The notes beneath the pieces are model-generated. The model worked only from the letters and a program-made list of their open reading frames with translations. It searched no databases and was not told the DNA's origin. Positions 14,201 through 23,609 of a stretch of DNA of 64,000 bases are shown one piece after another. A program made the translations under genes and the position numbers. This stretch comes from Sclerurus mexicanus. Its lineage: Eukaryota; Chordata; Aves; Passeriformes; Furnariidae. Numbering within the stretch: position 1 is the first letter of the stretch; the number at the start of each line of letters is the position of its first letter. The stretch covers positions 903,191 to 967,190 of the forward strand of contig VWZF01002195.1 in NCBI GenBank assembly GCA_013396755.1, read 5' to 3'.

Positions 14201-17200
14201 CATGGAGCTTAGAAAGAAAGTGTTTGTGTGTCTGAGATTAGGGTCATTACCATTGCAGCTGTAGTATTTACTATCCAAGTAGTTCTAAAGTTATGCAGCC
14301 ATAAGCCTATCAATGAAAATAAGAACTGTGACTACTACTGTACCAGTACAAAACCCCAAATGAATTCTGGGGTTTATGACTAAATAATTTGGGTATGTAT
14401 GTCAAGGTTGGTACACTGTTTATGCCATGGCCAGAGATGACATATTGAGAAAAGTTCCAGAAGATGGGACAAAACTATGTGAAATGTTATCAGAGTGACA
14501 GTAATAGAACTGACAGTCTTATGTCCCTACACCTGTATCACAACCACTCACAACTGCCTATTCCAGGAAGATGTGGTTATAAAAATTAGCAAAGAGATAC
14601 CAACTGGTCCTAGACCATTGCACACTACTGCTTCTGCTTCCCCATTTATCTGTGAGTATTTGCACAAAAACGACTCAGGGTGAAGTAAGCCAGAATTGGG
14701 ATTCTGAATGAAGCAGTTGTTCTGTGCTCGCTGCAAATACATACCTTTTAACCCATAGTAAACGTGTGTAAAATAGCAATTAGCACAGAGCAGTTACTGC
14801 TTAGAAAGCCAAATCCAAGTTTACCCCTAAGTGACTTGTTTCTGTAGCCATTCCATGAGCTTTTTTTTCTAGACTTTTATTTATTTTCTATAATTTTAAC
14901 ATCAACTAGTTTGATGATCACCAAGAATTCCTGCTTTTTGCTGAACTCCCTTTATGCAAACTGTAAGAATACAAGGATTTTGACAGACCATGGAAGAACA
15001 ACATTCTGCTACTGCTCTTAATGCCATTTTTTAAAAAGCTTTTTTTACTAACTTTATCTCAGTACAACAGAACACAGATGAAGAGCTACCAACAGCTACT
15101 TTCATTTTTGAAATACTTACTTATGATGACTGCTGCTGTGACGATGATGATGGTGGTGATGGTGGTGGTGTTTTGAATGATGCTGGTCTTTCTCAGTAAG
15201 AGATGAGGATGAGGAGTTAGAATGTGAAGATCCTAGGCTCTTCCTCTGTTCTTTTGTCTTCTGCAGCACTCTCTTGTAGGACAGTGTGCAGAGCCAACAC
15301 AACAACTTTCCATCAACCTTTTGAGAAATAATTCATAGCAGGGTTTACATCCAAGTACACTTGCTCTAGAGAGATGTACTCAATATTTGCAAGAAAAATT
15401 TGTTTCATTTAATCTGTTATCTGTGGGAAAAACACAGACATCTCTTTGGTAAGACACATCACTATGTATTCTCCAATGTATGCAAGCTATCTTTTAGTAA
15501 AGTGAATCTTATTTCTTCTTGTCATTTAAAGTTATGCTACAGAGAGTCCCAGCAAATGCTGGACTTGCTCTATGTCACAGAAATTACAGTAACTTTTCAA
15601 AAGGACAAATCTTTTATAGTTTAGACACCATGTACCCTCTCTCAACCCATCATTTTGCAGGTACAATGAAGATGTCCAGCCAACATGTTACTTGTACCAA
15701 GTAAATTCTTCTGTAAAAAGAGCATTATTCTTGGGTTCAGTCAAGAGGCTTTTGAGGTAATTTCCTCAGTATCTTCTGGAATGAGAAAGTGGCACTCACC
15801 AAAGCTATTTAACAAAACAGAACACAAAGGGCTGCTCAGAGCAGTCCACCTCTCTGGTGCTGTACTTTAAGGCAAGGCAAGCAAATCAGAAGAGGTAAAG
15901 TGACAGGTTCAAGTTATGGACATAGATAAGATTCAACAGATGGGAAAATAAAAATAAAATAAATATCAAAGCACCAGGAACTGTTCAGATGCTTAACTTC
16001 TGTTCCCCAGCTACAACTGTCTGCTTAGACTTAAGCCTATTTTTAGAAAGAGTGATTTAATTTAAAATAAGTTAGCTCAGCAGCTAACAGAACAATTGCC
16101 AAGTTACAAAATTTAATTCAAATACTGCAAAGCACAGTTCAGCAACTTTAATCTAATATTAGAGAACTTAAGATACATTCCTGTTAGTCTTTCTCTTATG
16201 AAGGAGAAACACTGCCTATTGTTAGCCTAAGCCACCAGAGATGTGGAACACAGCCTACCTTCCTTCTTCCCTCCTCTTTTCGATCAAAAGCACACTGCTG
16301 TTTGCACTGCTCACATGTCTGAGGCGGGCCGTACTTCTTCTCTGAGTTGGTGCAACGCTGACATTTTGTGCCAATAAATGCTGCAATAATGTTACAATAC
16401 TGACAGGGCTTAGGCTGAAAACAAGATAAATTCAACTTAAGTCAATACATTTGCATGTTTTGTAATGAACACAGGTATTTCAAATAATACAGTGATGCTT
16501 TGGAACTACTAGGGCTTCATATCATCTATCTTAAAGAAATTTTTTTCCTACCATTTCTATCTTCGGTACTAAACTTTTCCTTAAAATGATGCTTCTTCAG
16601 TGGTTAAAACCAGTCTGGACTTCTTTTTTCACAGATGCATGCTCAATAAAAGAAACATACACAACCACCTGATTACTCACTTCTACATCTGCTGCTCTTT
16701 TTGTTTTTTTTTAATATGATGAGATTTTCTCTCAGTTTTACTACGTTACTAAAGAAGTTACTCACAAAAACTTTGAAAGAAGAACAATCAAGTAATTTTT
16801 TTAGACTGGAAGTTTCTGAGGACATCCCTCACCCCTACTGAATCGGGAATTCAATAACCCTACAGTTCCAAGATTAGTATCCTGATCCCTGCAATTCTGC
16901 AGGAAACTTAAAAAACGAAACAAACAAAAAAATCCCTCACCAACCAAAAACCAACTTCAGATATCATCAGGTAAAGTTATCAACTTTTCTATCATATGCC
17001 TAACCAGTCTAATACAGTGCTGGAAAATAAAATTGCTGTGAGTTTTCTTGGGTTAGAAATGGCTTTTTATCTTCAATGCAGTTCTGTTTTTTGATGAACT
17101 ACTGATAAAATCATTGTTGGATCAGTCCTGCAATTCATTTTGCTACACTTTAAACTTCTGAAAGTATTTCTTTGTTCAGTTTACATATACATTCACAAAG

Positions 17201-18546
17201 TGCCTAACTACATACCAACAGCTGCTACATTTGCGAACTAAGTTGAATGCCTCTATTATGGCTTATGTCAAGTATAGAGAAGTTATGCCCTTTTGTTCCA
17301 CAACAAAATAATCTTGATGCCTCCTACAAACTCGTATCTGCAGGGCAGTTCAGATACAATGTATGTATTCACATAACAGAAAAATTCATTTTTCTAACAG
17401 AACTGAAACTGAAATTCAGTATGAGAAAACACAAAGTAACATGAATACAGATAATACTAAAAATATTTTCGGCTTAATAGTCTAACACGATTAACATGCA
17501 TTCTTTTAAGACTTACATAAAGTATGCGATATTACTCCATTTTCACATTTACTGCTCATTAAGAGCAGGGAGGACTAATTGTTTTCCTGTCATCAAGCGT
17601 GTCCTTATGAGAATACAAAGGGCATAACTCCACATGTGTGAGGTGAAATAATGTTGCTTTGTTACAAATTGCTACATTGCAATTATTTGTAACTGTTAAG
17701 CTACAGATAACCCCAATGGATTTCAACTTGGAAAAAGGAACTGAAACCCACAGGCGAAACCAAGAGACGTCAGTCATTTCCATCACCCTTCTGAATGGCA
17801 ATCTCTGCTTTTACTTCTTTTTCCCCCCCAAAAAATAAGATTAGTCGCAAAAGAACTTTTTTTTTCAGTTTAAAGCGTGAATGAACTTAACTTCAGATTT
17901 TAGAGAGCCTACTCACCGTTCCGAACTGCTTCACGTTTTGGGCACACTTCTTGCATATTGTGTTGGTTTTGCTAAAAAGATAAAATGGCACAATGTTGAA
18001 CTCGGCAACAAACACGCGCCCTGACGTTCTTTCAGAGGCAGTTACTGGCAAACAGAACCACGGAATCACGCAATAGTTCGGGCTGGAAGGGGCCTCTGGA
18101 GATATCCAGCCCAACCCGCTGCCCAGGCAGGGTCACCTGGGGCCGGTGACACAGGAACGTGCCCGGGTGGGTTTGGAATGTCTCCGGACGGGGACACCCC
18201 GTGACCTCCCTGGGCAGCCCGTTCCAGTGCTCTGCCACCCTCCGTGTGAAGGTCTGCCTCGCGCTGACCTGAAACTTCTTGAGGTTTAGTTCTCGGCCAC
18301 TGCTCCGCGTCCTGCGGCCGGACACCACCGAGGAGCGCCTGGCACCGCCCGCTCGGCACCCACACCCGCGGTGCCGCCGTGTCCTGCCGGGATCCTGCCG
18401 GGATCCTGCCGGGATCCCCCCGCTCCTCCCCGCTCCCCGCAGGCCCAGCTGCGGCCCGCACACGGCCCGGCCGCGCCGTACCTCTCCTGCTGGAACTCGG
18501 AGCGGCAGTAGGTGCACTTCACGATGGGGTGCGCGATGCGGCACTC
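8120..18546 (-). CDS. FAM76B: FAM76B, family with sequence similarity 76 member B (exons 2-10)
   Basis: This is the coding span of FAM76B on the minus strand, at 18482-18546, 17917-17971, 16259-16414, 15121-15317, 13058-13105, 12778-12858, 11986-12121, 8884-8985 and 8120-8209. The joined exons give about 309 residues without a frame break. With the missing first exon (about 30 residues) this fits the 339 residues I recall for human FAM76B. The N-terminal half is rich in CxxC pairs (CTYC, CKKC, CQYC, CQRC, CEQC, CWLC), which suggests zinc binding. A run of nine histidines follows, then a Ser/Lys-rich stretch and a C-terminal coiled coil. The family is known as nuclear-speckle protein, with the histidine run as targeting signal; its molecular role is poorly defined. 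The start codon is not visible and should lie in the N gap. FAM76A is the paralogue, but the long histidine run and exon sequence favour FAM76B. Confidence 0.96.
8210..8883 (-). other. FAM76B: FAM76B intron 9
   Basis: AT-rich intron bounded by GTGAGT and TTGCAG. No repeat or RNA gene was recognised in it. Confidence 0.8.
8884..8985 (-). CDS. FAM76B: FAM76B exon 9
   Basis: Thirty-four codons, phase 0 at both ends, from LTELKADFQYQ to KETVEQLQ. Acceptor TTTTCAG, donor GTGAGT. The heptad-like pattern fits a coiled coil. Confidence 0.96.
8986..11985 (-). other. FAM76B: FAM76B intron 8
   Basis: A 3-kb AT-rich intron. It shows no recognisable mobile element. The short open frames in it (for example at 9876-10151 and 10452-10691) match no family I know. 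Confidence 0.75.
11986..12121 (-). CDS. FAM76B: FAM76B exon 8
   Basis: One base plus 45 codons, SSINQSADSGG to TILEKDKK. The first base completes a Ser codon split with exon 7. Acceptor TTTTAG, donor GTAAAA. The second half (LKEEVMSLKRLLQQRDQ) starts the C-terminal coiled coil. Confidence 0.96.
12122..12777 (-). other. FAM76B: FAM76B intron 7
   Basis: Short AT-rich intron bounded by GTAAAG and TTTTAG. Nothing else was seen in it. Confidence 0.8.
12778..12858 (-). CDS. FAM76B: FAM76B exon 7
   Basis: Exon of 81 bases with split Ser codons at both ends, coding HKSSAAIQNETPKKKPKL and then ESKPSNGD. The KKKPK segment is a plausible nuclear localisation signal (inference). Donor GTAAAG. Confidence 0.95.
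13058..13105 (-). CDS. FAM76B: FAM76B exon 6
   Basis: A 48-base exon, ISNLSPEQDQGLWKQ with split codons at each side. It is joined in phase to exon 5 (Lys split AA/A) and exon 7 (Ser split AG/C). Donor GTAAAT, acceptor TTTCAG. Confidence 0.94.
13106..15120 (-). other. FAM76B: FAM76B intron 5
   Basis: A 2-kb intron with a poly-T stretch near 13890. No transposon or RNA gene was recognised. Confidence 0.75.
15121..15317 (-). CDS. FAM76B: FAM76B exon 5, with polyhistidine run
   Basis: The exon codes VDGKLLCWLCTLSYKR onward, through a Ser-rich segment, to the run KHHHHHHHHHRHSSSHH. Nine histidines in a row use mixed CAC and CAT codons. The exon is 197 bases, starts in phase 0 and ends in a split Lys codon with a perfect GTAAGT donor. 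In mammals this histidine run is reported to direct the protein to nuclear speckles (established knowledge). Confidence 0.96.
15318..16258 (-). other. FAM76B: FAM76B intron 4
   Basis: Intron of about 0.94 kb bounded by GTAGGC and CAAAAG. No repeat was recognised in it. Confidence 0.8.
16259..16414 (-). CDS. FAM76B: FAM76B exon 4
   Basis: Fifty-two codons, phase 0 at both ends, from PKPCQYCNIIAAFIGTKCQR to DRKEEGRRK. It carries three CxxC pairs (CQYC, CQRC, CEQC). Acceptor TTTTCAG, donor GTAGGC. Confidence 0.97.
16415..17916 (-). other. FAM76B: FAM76B intron 3
   Basis: A 1.5-kb AT-rich intron bounded by GTGAGT and TTTCAG. No mobile element was recognised. Confidence 0.75.
17917..17971 (-). 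CDS. FAM76B: FAM76B exon 3
   Basis: A 55-base exon coding KTNTICKKCAQNVKQFGT after completing a split Ser codon. Acceptor TTTTTAG, donor GTGAGT. Confidence 0.96.
18056..18310 (-). repeat. CR1 LINE fragment, CpG-rich, in FAM76B intron 2
   Basis: Read on the minus strand, the segment runs through the conserved CR1 3' region. It includes the block for EHWNGLPREV and the stretch before the tail, and ends in GCGTGATTCCGTGG at the low-coordinate end. It keeps many CpG dinucleotides, unlike the other CR1 copies in the window. It starts about 85 bases from exon 3. Confidence 0.85.
18383..18415. repeat. Three-copy 11-bp tandem repeat
   Basis: The unit CCTGCCGGGAT occurs three times in a row. It lies in the CpG-rich part of FAM76B intron 2, between the CR1 copy and exon 2. 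Confidence 0.8.
18482..18546 (-). CDS. FAM76B: FAM76B exon 2
   Basis: A 65-base exon coding ECRIAHPIVKCTYCRSEFQQ and one more Glu, ending in a split Ser codon. The acceptor CCCCCGCAG is only 26 bases from the N gap. Donor GTACGG. Confidence 0.95.
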
Positions 18547-18572
18547 CTGCGGGGGGAAGCGCCGCGTTACTG

Positions 18573-19055
18573 NNNNNNNNNNNNNNNNNNNNNNNNNNNN
18601 NNNNNNNNNNNNNNNNNNNNNNNNNNNNNNNNNNNNNNNNNNNNNNNNNNNNNNNNNNNNNNNNNNNNNNNNNNNNNNNNNNNNNNNNNNNNNNNNNNNN
18701 NNNNNNNNNNNNNNNNNNNNNNNNNNNNNNNNNNNNNNNNNNNNNNNNNNNNNNNNNNNNNNNNNNNNNNNNNNNNNNNNNNNNNNNNNNNNNNNNNNNN
18801 NNNNNNNNNNNNNNNNNNNNNNNNNNNNNNNNNNNNNNNNNNNNNNNNNNNNNNNNNNNNNNNNNNNNNNNNNNNNNNNNNNNNNNNNNNNNNNNNNNNN
18901 NNNNNNNNNNNNNNNNNNNNNNNNNNNNNNNNNNNNNNNNNNNNNNNNNNNNNNNNNNNNNNNNNNNNNNNNNNNNNNNNNNNNNNNNNNNNNNNNNNNN
19001 NNNNNNNNNNNNNNNNNNNNNNNNNNNNNNNNNNNNNNNNNNNNNNNNNNNNNNN
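18573..19055. other. Assembly gap (483 N)
   Basis: A run of N between GC-rich flanks. It should contain FAM76B exon 1, the promoter and CEP57 exon 1. The true length is unknown. Confidence 1.
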
Positions 19056-19135
19056 CAGCGCGGCTGGCGGCCTGCCCGCCCCCGGCGTGCCGGGAGCCGT
19101 GCGGGCGGGGGAAGCTGGCTTGGCTGTGAAATACT

Positions 19136-19137
19136 AC

Positions 19138-19169
<32 letters not shown>

Positions 19170-19176
19170 ATATATA
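19136..19176. repeat. (TA)n(TG)n microsatellite
   Basis: An uninterrupted TA tract runs into a short TG tract and back to TA, directly beside the CpG-rich block. Confidence 0.95.
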
Positions 19177-22100
19177 GGTCTGCATTTGTCTATATACATT
19201 GAAATCCGTGGTATATGCACGCGTGTTTTCTGAGAGAGACATACCCTGCTGCTGATGTATATTCCTTCCTGACTGGTGCTTTTTCCCTAGAGAAGGATGT
19301 CAGAAGACTAGTTTTAGTGCTCGGTAGGTAAGCGTAGGCCGTTTAATTAATTTGGTTAGCAAAACAGAACTTTTTTGGGGGAAAAAAAGTTGTCCGCTGT
19401 AGACTTTTGATATGTGTTTAAAAAAAAGAAACACGCACAAACTTTATGGTTTCTAAACTTTGAAAATAGTTGCTTTTAATGCATGTGGCACTCCACAGTA
19501 GACGCTTGACAAAAATCATATTGTGTTGTGGTAGCATTTCATTTGATGTAATTGCTTAACTAAGTGAACTTTTGTCTGCATTTGGCTGCAGATGTTACTG
19601 AAATGTGGAGTGCTCCTGTCTCAGTCTGTATCAGGGAGGCACAGACAGCACTTAAACTGGCCCCTGGGCGATGGGGCCTGTCCTTCCTTCTCCACTCCCC
19701 TGGTTTTGCGGTACTGAGGGAAGAGGGCAGCTGCTCATTCAGATTGTCCCTCCAGAATTACTACTTTGAATGGATATTTTATGCTCATGAAACTCAGTAC
19801 CTTGTTATTCTGGTTTTTTTCCTCAATACTTACGTAATTTACCTGGGTGTGTGGTTTGGTTTTGGGTTTTTTGTTGCCTTTTTTTTTTTCTTTTTTAAAA
19901 ACTAAGTGTGAGGACTACTGTGTGTCACTTAAAGCATTACCAAGCATCAATCTTTTTTTTTCTTTTTTTTTCTGATTGTGAGCGCTCACATAAAATCTTG
20001 CAATAGCCACTCTAATTTAGCCCCTTTTTCCAGTGCCAAAGTGCAAGTACCAAAAGTGCTGAATTTGTGCCTTCGTGCTTCCTTGCTGCAGTTATGTATC
20101 CTCTCTTTAGTTCTACAGTTTGATTATAAATCATCATTATTTTTAATGTCTGTGGATCTAGCAAATTTGTGTAAGATAACAAGAAAAACAGATGATTTTT
20201 TTCCTTACTGAAAGGATTGGTAGATCACTGAGTTTAATAGCGTTCTGGATAGTTTCTCATAGTGCCGTGTATCTCTTTATTGTGTCAGGGAACTAACAGC
20301 TTTGTGATGGGTCATTTTTACCATCTACACAAGTTGTTTGGTTTGAAAAATGGCCCTCAGCTGCAAGTTGCTGATTCTATTTGGAAAACTTTCTGCATGA
20401 GTTTGTGTCTTTTTTTACCCCTACTGTGTTCATTTTTTGAGAACTTGAGGAGCTTGCTGTGTGCTGGTGGTGCATTAAGCTGTGGCAGTTCTGTGTTTTT
20501 AATGAATGCCCCCTTCTGCATGCTTGAGTAGGCAGCTGATAGGCAGTGGTAGAAGCAATGAATTTTGGAAGGCTATGTTTACAGGCCTGTGGAGATTAAA
20601 TGTGCTCAGCTTGCTACTGTTAGGAAATACTGGTGCACTTGGCTCACTGTGTGACTGTTAATCTTCTTTACTATTCTGAAGCTTCAGTGTGGTATAAGGA
20701 AGGAAAGACTATAGGTAGTATCTTGAAAGAGAGGAGATGTAGTTAGCAAATAAATATGGCCTGGCTGAGATTCAGAGCAAAACATGTAGAGTTGCCTGAT
20801 TTTTTTTTTTAATTTTTTTTAATGTTTCACAATTTTCCTGAGCGTTGCAGCATGATGCTCCCCATGAGATTTTCCAAGAGCAGCAACAGACTTAGATGGT
20901 TTTAGTGACTTGAGAGAAACCAGAGAGATGAGCAGAAGACTGCAGTGATAGTTGAGTTTGAACTTTCTGGTGGTAAATTCCTTGATGTTCTTTCATAAAC
21001 TTTCCCAAAGTATTAAGTCAAATTATTTAAAGTCACTACTTGTGAAACTGAATATAAGCCAGTCTTTTGCTTAAATCTATAAGAAAAACATACCTGATGG
21101 CAGTGATTATTTAGACTGAAGCAAAGAAAGGTTGCCTCTACAATCTATCATATTGCAGCACAATCTTTTCAGTATTTATTTCAAGCAGATATCTGTACTG
21201 ACTATAACACTATGCAAATTAGTGCCTGTTCCCTGCATCCAGGTGTTTAGAAGACATGCAACTAGTTAAAAGTTTCTATTTGCTTTGCTTTGTGTGACTT
21301 GGTTTCCAAGTGTTTTGAATATGCCAGCTTTTTCTTTCAAGTTAATCTGCTGTTGGCTAGGAAAGTGTTACTTATACCAGTAAAAACAAAATAGCTTCTG
21401 TAGTTTGCTATTTTTATGTAGTTATATTAAATTCTCAGACAAGACTTTACAGATAGAGATATAAAAGATGATAGAGACATCTAGGAAGATTTTTATGTTG
21501 TCAACACTACTTTGGCTTCAAACTGATTCCCCTTTTTTTTTTGACTGTTTCATGGGATACCTTTCATTTGAATCAATAGAAGACAATATATTGATAATTG
21601 AATCAGTAATTACTGTTGTTTGGGTTACTGAGGCTTATGTTGCTACTGTTCCTCTATTGCCTGCTGCAAGTACTGTGTTTTACTTGGTTCATTTTTACTT
21701 CATCATTGGTCTTGGTATTCTGTGTTCATCAATGCAATATCCTGTAACACTGACAGTATTTTTTCAGGAGTGAGGTATAGGTGTTCAGATTAGCACCTAG
21801 CAAGCTTTCAGTCTTAAATTCACATGGTGTGATTAGATCAGTGAGGCTGCTGAGCATAAATCAGTGTGTATTTGCATGCAAACAACACCTTCCAAATATT
21901 TATATTAAGGTGTTCTTAATTAGAGATTAGTGTTTTAATTGACTTTTTGTGGTAGCAAGACTTCTTGTGCAAATGCAGTTATTTTGAGAAAATCCATCAT
22001 GTTGTGTAGGAAAATGTTATAAATGCAAACCGCAAAGCATTCATAAAACTGTGCTTAGAAACACCAATTGATACACTGAGTAGTTAAGATCCTAATTTTT

Positions 22101-23452
22101 TGCCCACAATGAATCACTTTGTTTATAAGAGGAAATTAGAGGTGTATCGGCTTTAAACAGCTTACAAATTTTCTTAATTTTTTTTCCCTGTATTATTCTT
22201 CCTCTTCGCAGTGTGTTTTGGGCTGCTGTCTAATTTGCTGTGAGATACTTAATACTTTCTGTATTTTAATTTAGGTTATGATATGCTCCCAATGATTGGT
22301 ATTTGCAAAAGCTTAAAATCAGCCTGCCAAGATCAGCAATTGCTCAGTTGACATACTGGTGGAGGGGGAAAGTTGTAGGAGGTTTGCATCTGCCTGCAAC
22401 CCACTTGTCTCTTAGGTTGCCTTCAAATTCTGTTACTAAAATGTGTAGTGTTAGGTATGGTGGAGAGAAATTACTCTTGTGCATTAAAAATAAGCATTCA
22501 TCTCTCATTTAATTCGTATACACAGATCGGAAAGCTTAGGCCAGGTAGCCAGTTTGAGTCAAAACCATAAATGTGGTATTCCAACTGCTGTGTTCCATTT
22601 GTATTCCATTTGCTTAGAAGAATTATACTAGAAATCATGTGGCTTAATGGTATTCCAACTGCATAATGTCTTCGTACCTAGGTAGTACCCTCTGGTCATT
22701 GCAACATCCAAAACACTGCATGTGTTTGGAAAGTTGGTGTAGACTGCTTGGAAAGCCACAGTCTCTGTGGTTGCAAGCTGACCTAAGGGCATGTTGCTGC
22801 TTAGAGGCAGGAGTACCTTCGTGATCAAGATCTGCTGCTGCTTTTCCTGTGCTGATTCCACTAACCAGGTGTAGCATAAAGTCATCTGAATGTCTTGAGA
22901 GGTTCAATATTTTAATGGAAAGGATAGGAAAGATGAATTGAAGCCAGTGGAAAAGAGAGTTTGAGACTCTGCAGCTGGGAGGGTGAGGTGAGAATGTGTT
23001 CTGTGCCTCATCTACAGTCAGTGATCTGTTGTGTTGGATGAGGGGATGTAGAACTGTGGCCCTTGATGTGCCTTATCATCTTAGGCCACCTTAGTGCAGT
23101 ATCTCACGTGTAGTAAATGCAACTAGCAATTAAGAAGGTCGTTATTTTCCAACTGATTGTGTATTACCTTCTCCCAATAAGCAAGAGACAGTACAAGTAA
23201 ATGGAAAACAAAAGTGGAAATCAGAAACTAGTACAAGAAACATTTTTCTTTTAGGTACTGTTTTTAGTGGTGGGGGAGTTGGATTTTAAAATGACACAAC
23301 CTAAGGCTGTAAGGAAGTAAATACAGCTTTTGTGGTATGAGTCTCCTGCAGCAGTATTTCTGCACATCATCTGATAGAATCCTGCTTTTCTTTATTTTTG
23401 TTGTTGTGATGAAGGAACAAATGTGCTGAGTAACACTCTGTTTTATTTTCAG
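19177..23452 (+). other. CEP57: CEP57 intron 1 (most of it)
   Basis: Non-coding sequence up to the TTTTCAG acceptor of exon 2. It has poly-T tracts (about 19880, 19950, 20800). I recognise no transposon or second gene. The open frame at 19564-19905 has no known relative and ends in a poly-T-coded Phe tract. Confidence 0.6.
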
Positions 23453-23609
23453 GATGATCTGCACAAAGCTCATAACTCTACATCAGACACAGATGGACTC
23501 TCTGCAACTTCATTTATAGAATATCCAAATTACAAGCCATTTATTAATTCTGATTTGCAGCGCTCCCCATGGAAACCAGTAATTCCATATCCTGAAAGTA
23601 ACAGCAGAG
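23453..23609 (+). CDS. CEP57: CEP57 exon 2
   Basis: Codes DDLHKAHNSTSD onward to PFINSDLQRSPWKP and IPYPESNSR, ending in one base of a split Ala codon. Acceptor TTTTCAG, donor GTAATA. The first third differs most from the human sequence I recall; the YPESNSR end is conserved. Confidence 0.93.

Larger units (their letters stand above)
18320..19125. promoter_or_regulatory. CpG-rich block: presumed shared promoter of FAM76B and CEP57
   Basis: Both sides of the N gap are GC- and CpG-rich, in sharp contrast with the AT-rich surroundings. FAM76B runs leftward and CEP57 rightward from here, and both lack their first exon. A bidirectional CpG-island promoter inside the gap is the simplest reading. 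No TATA box or start site can be seen because of the gap. Confidence 0.7.

Noticed and set aside
15142..15180. Histidine-codon tract considered as a CRISPR-like or satellite repeat
   Set aside because: It is the coding histidine run of FAM76B exon 5, in frame with conserved sequence on both sides.
18032..18544. Minus-strand frames of 170 and 131 codons
   Set aside because: They cross the CR1 copy and the GC-rich part of intron 2. GC-rich DNA has few stop codons, and there is no family match.
18279..19242. Open frames of 205-318 codons on both strands
   Set aside because: They are open only because they run through the N gap. The only real coding part is FAM76B exon 2 at 18482-18546.
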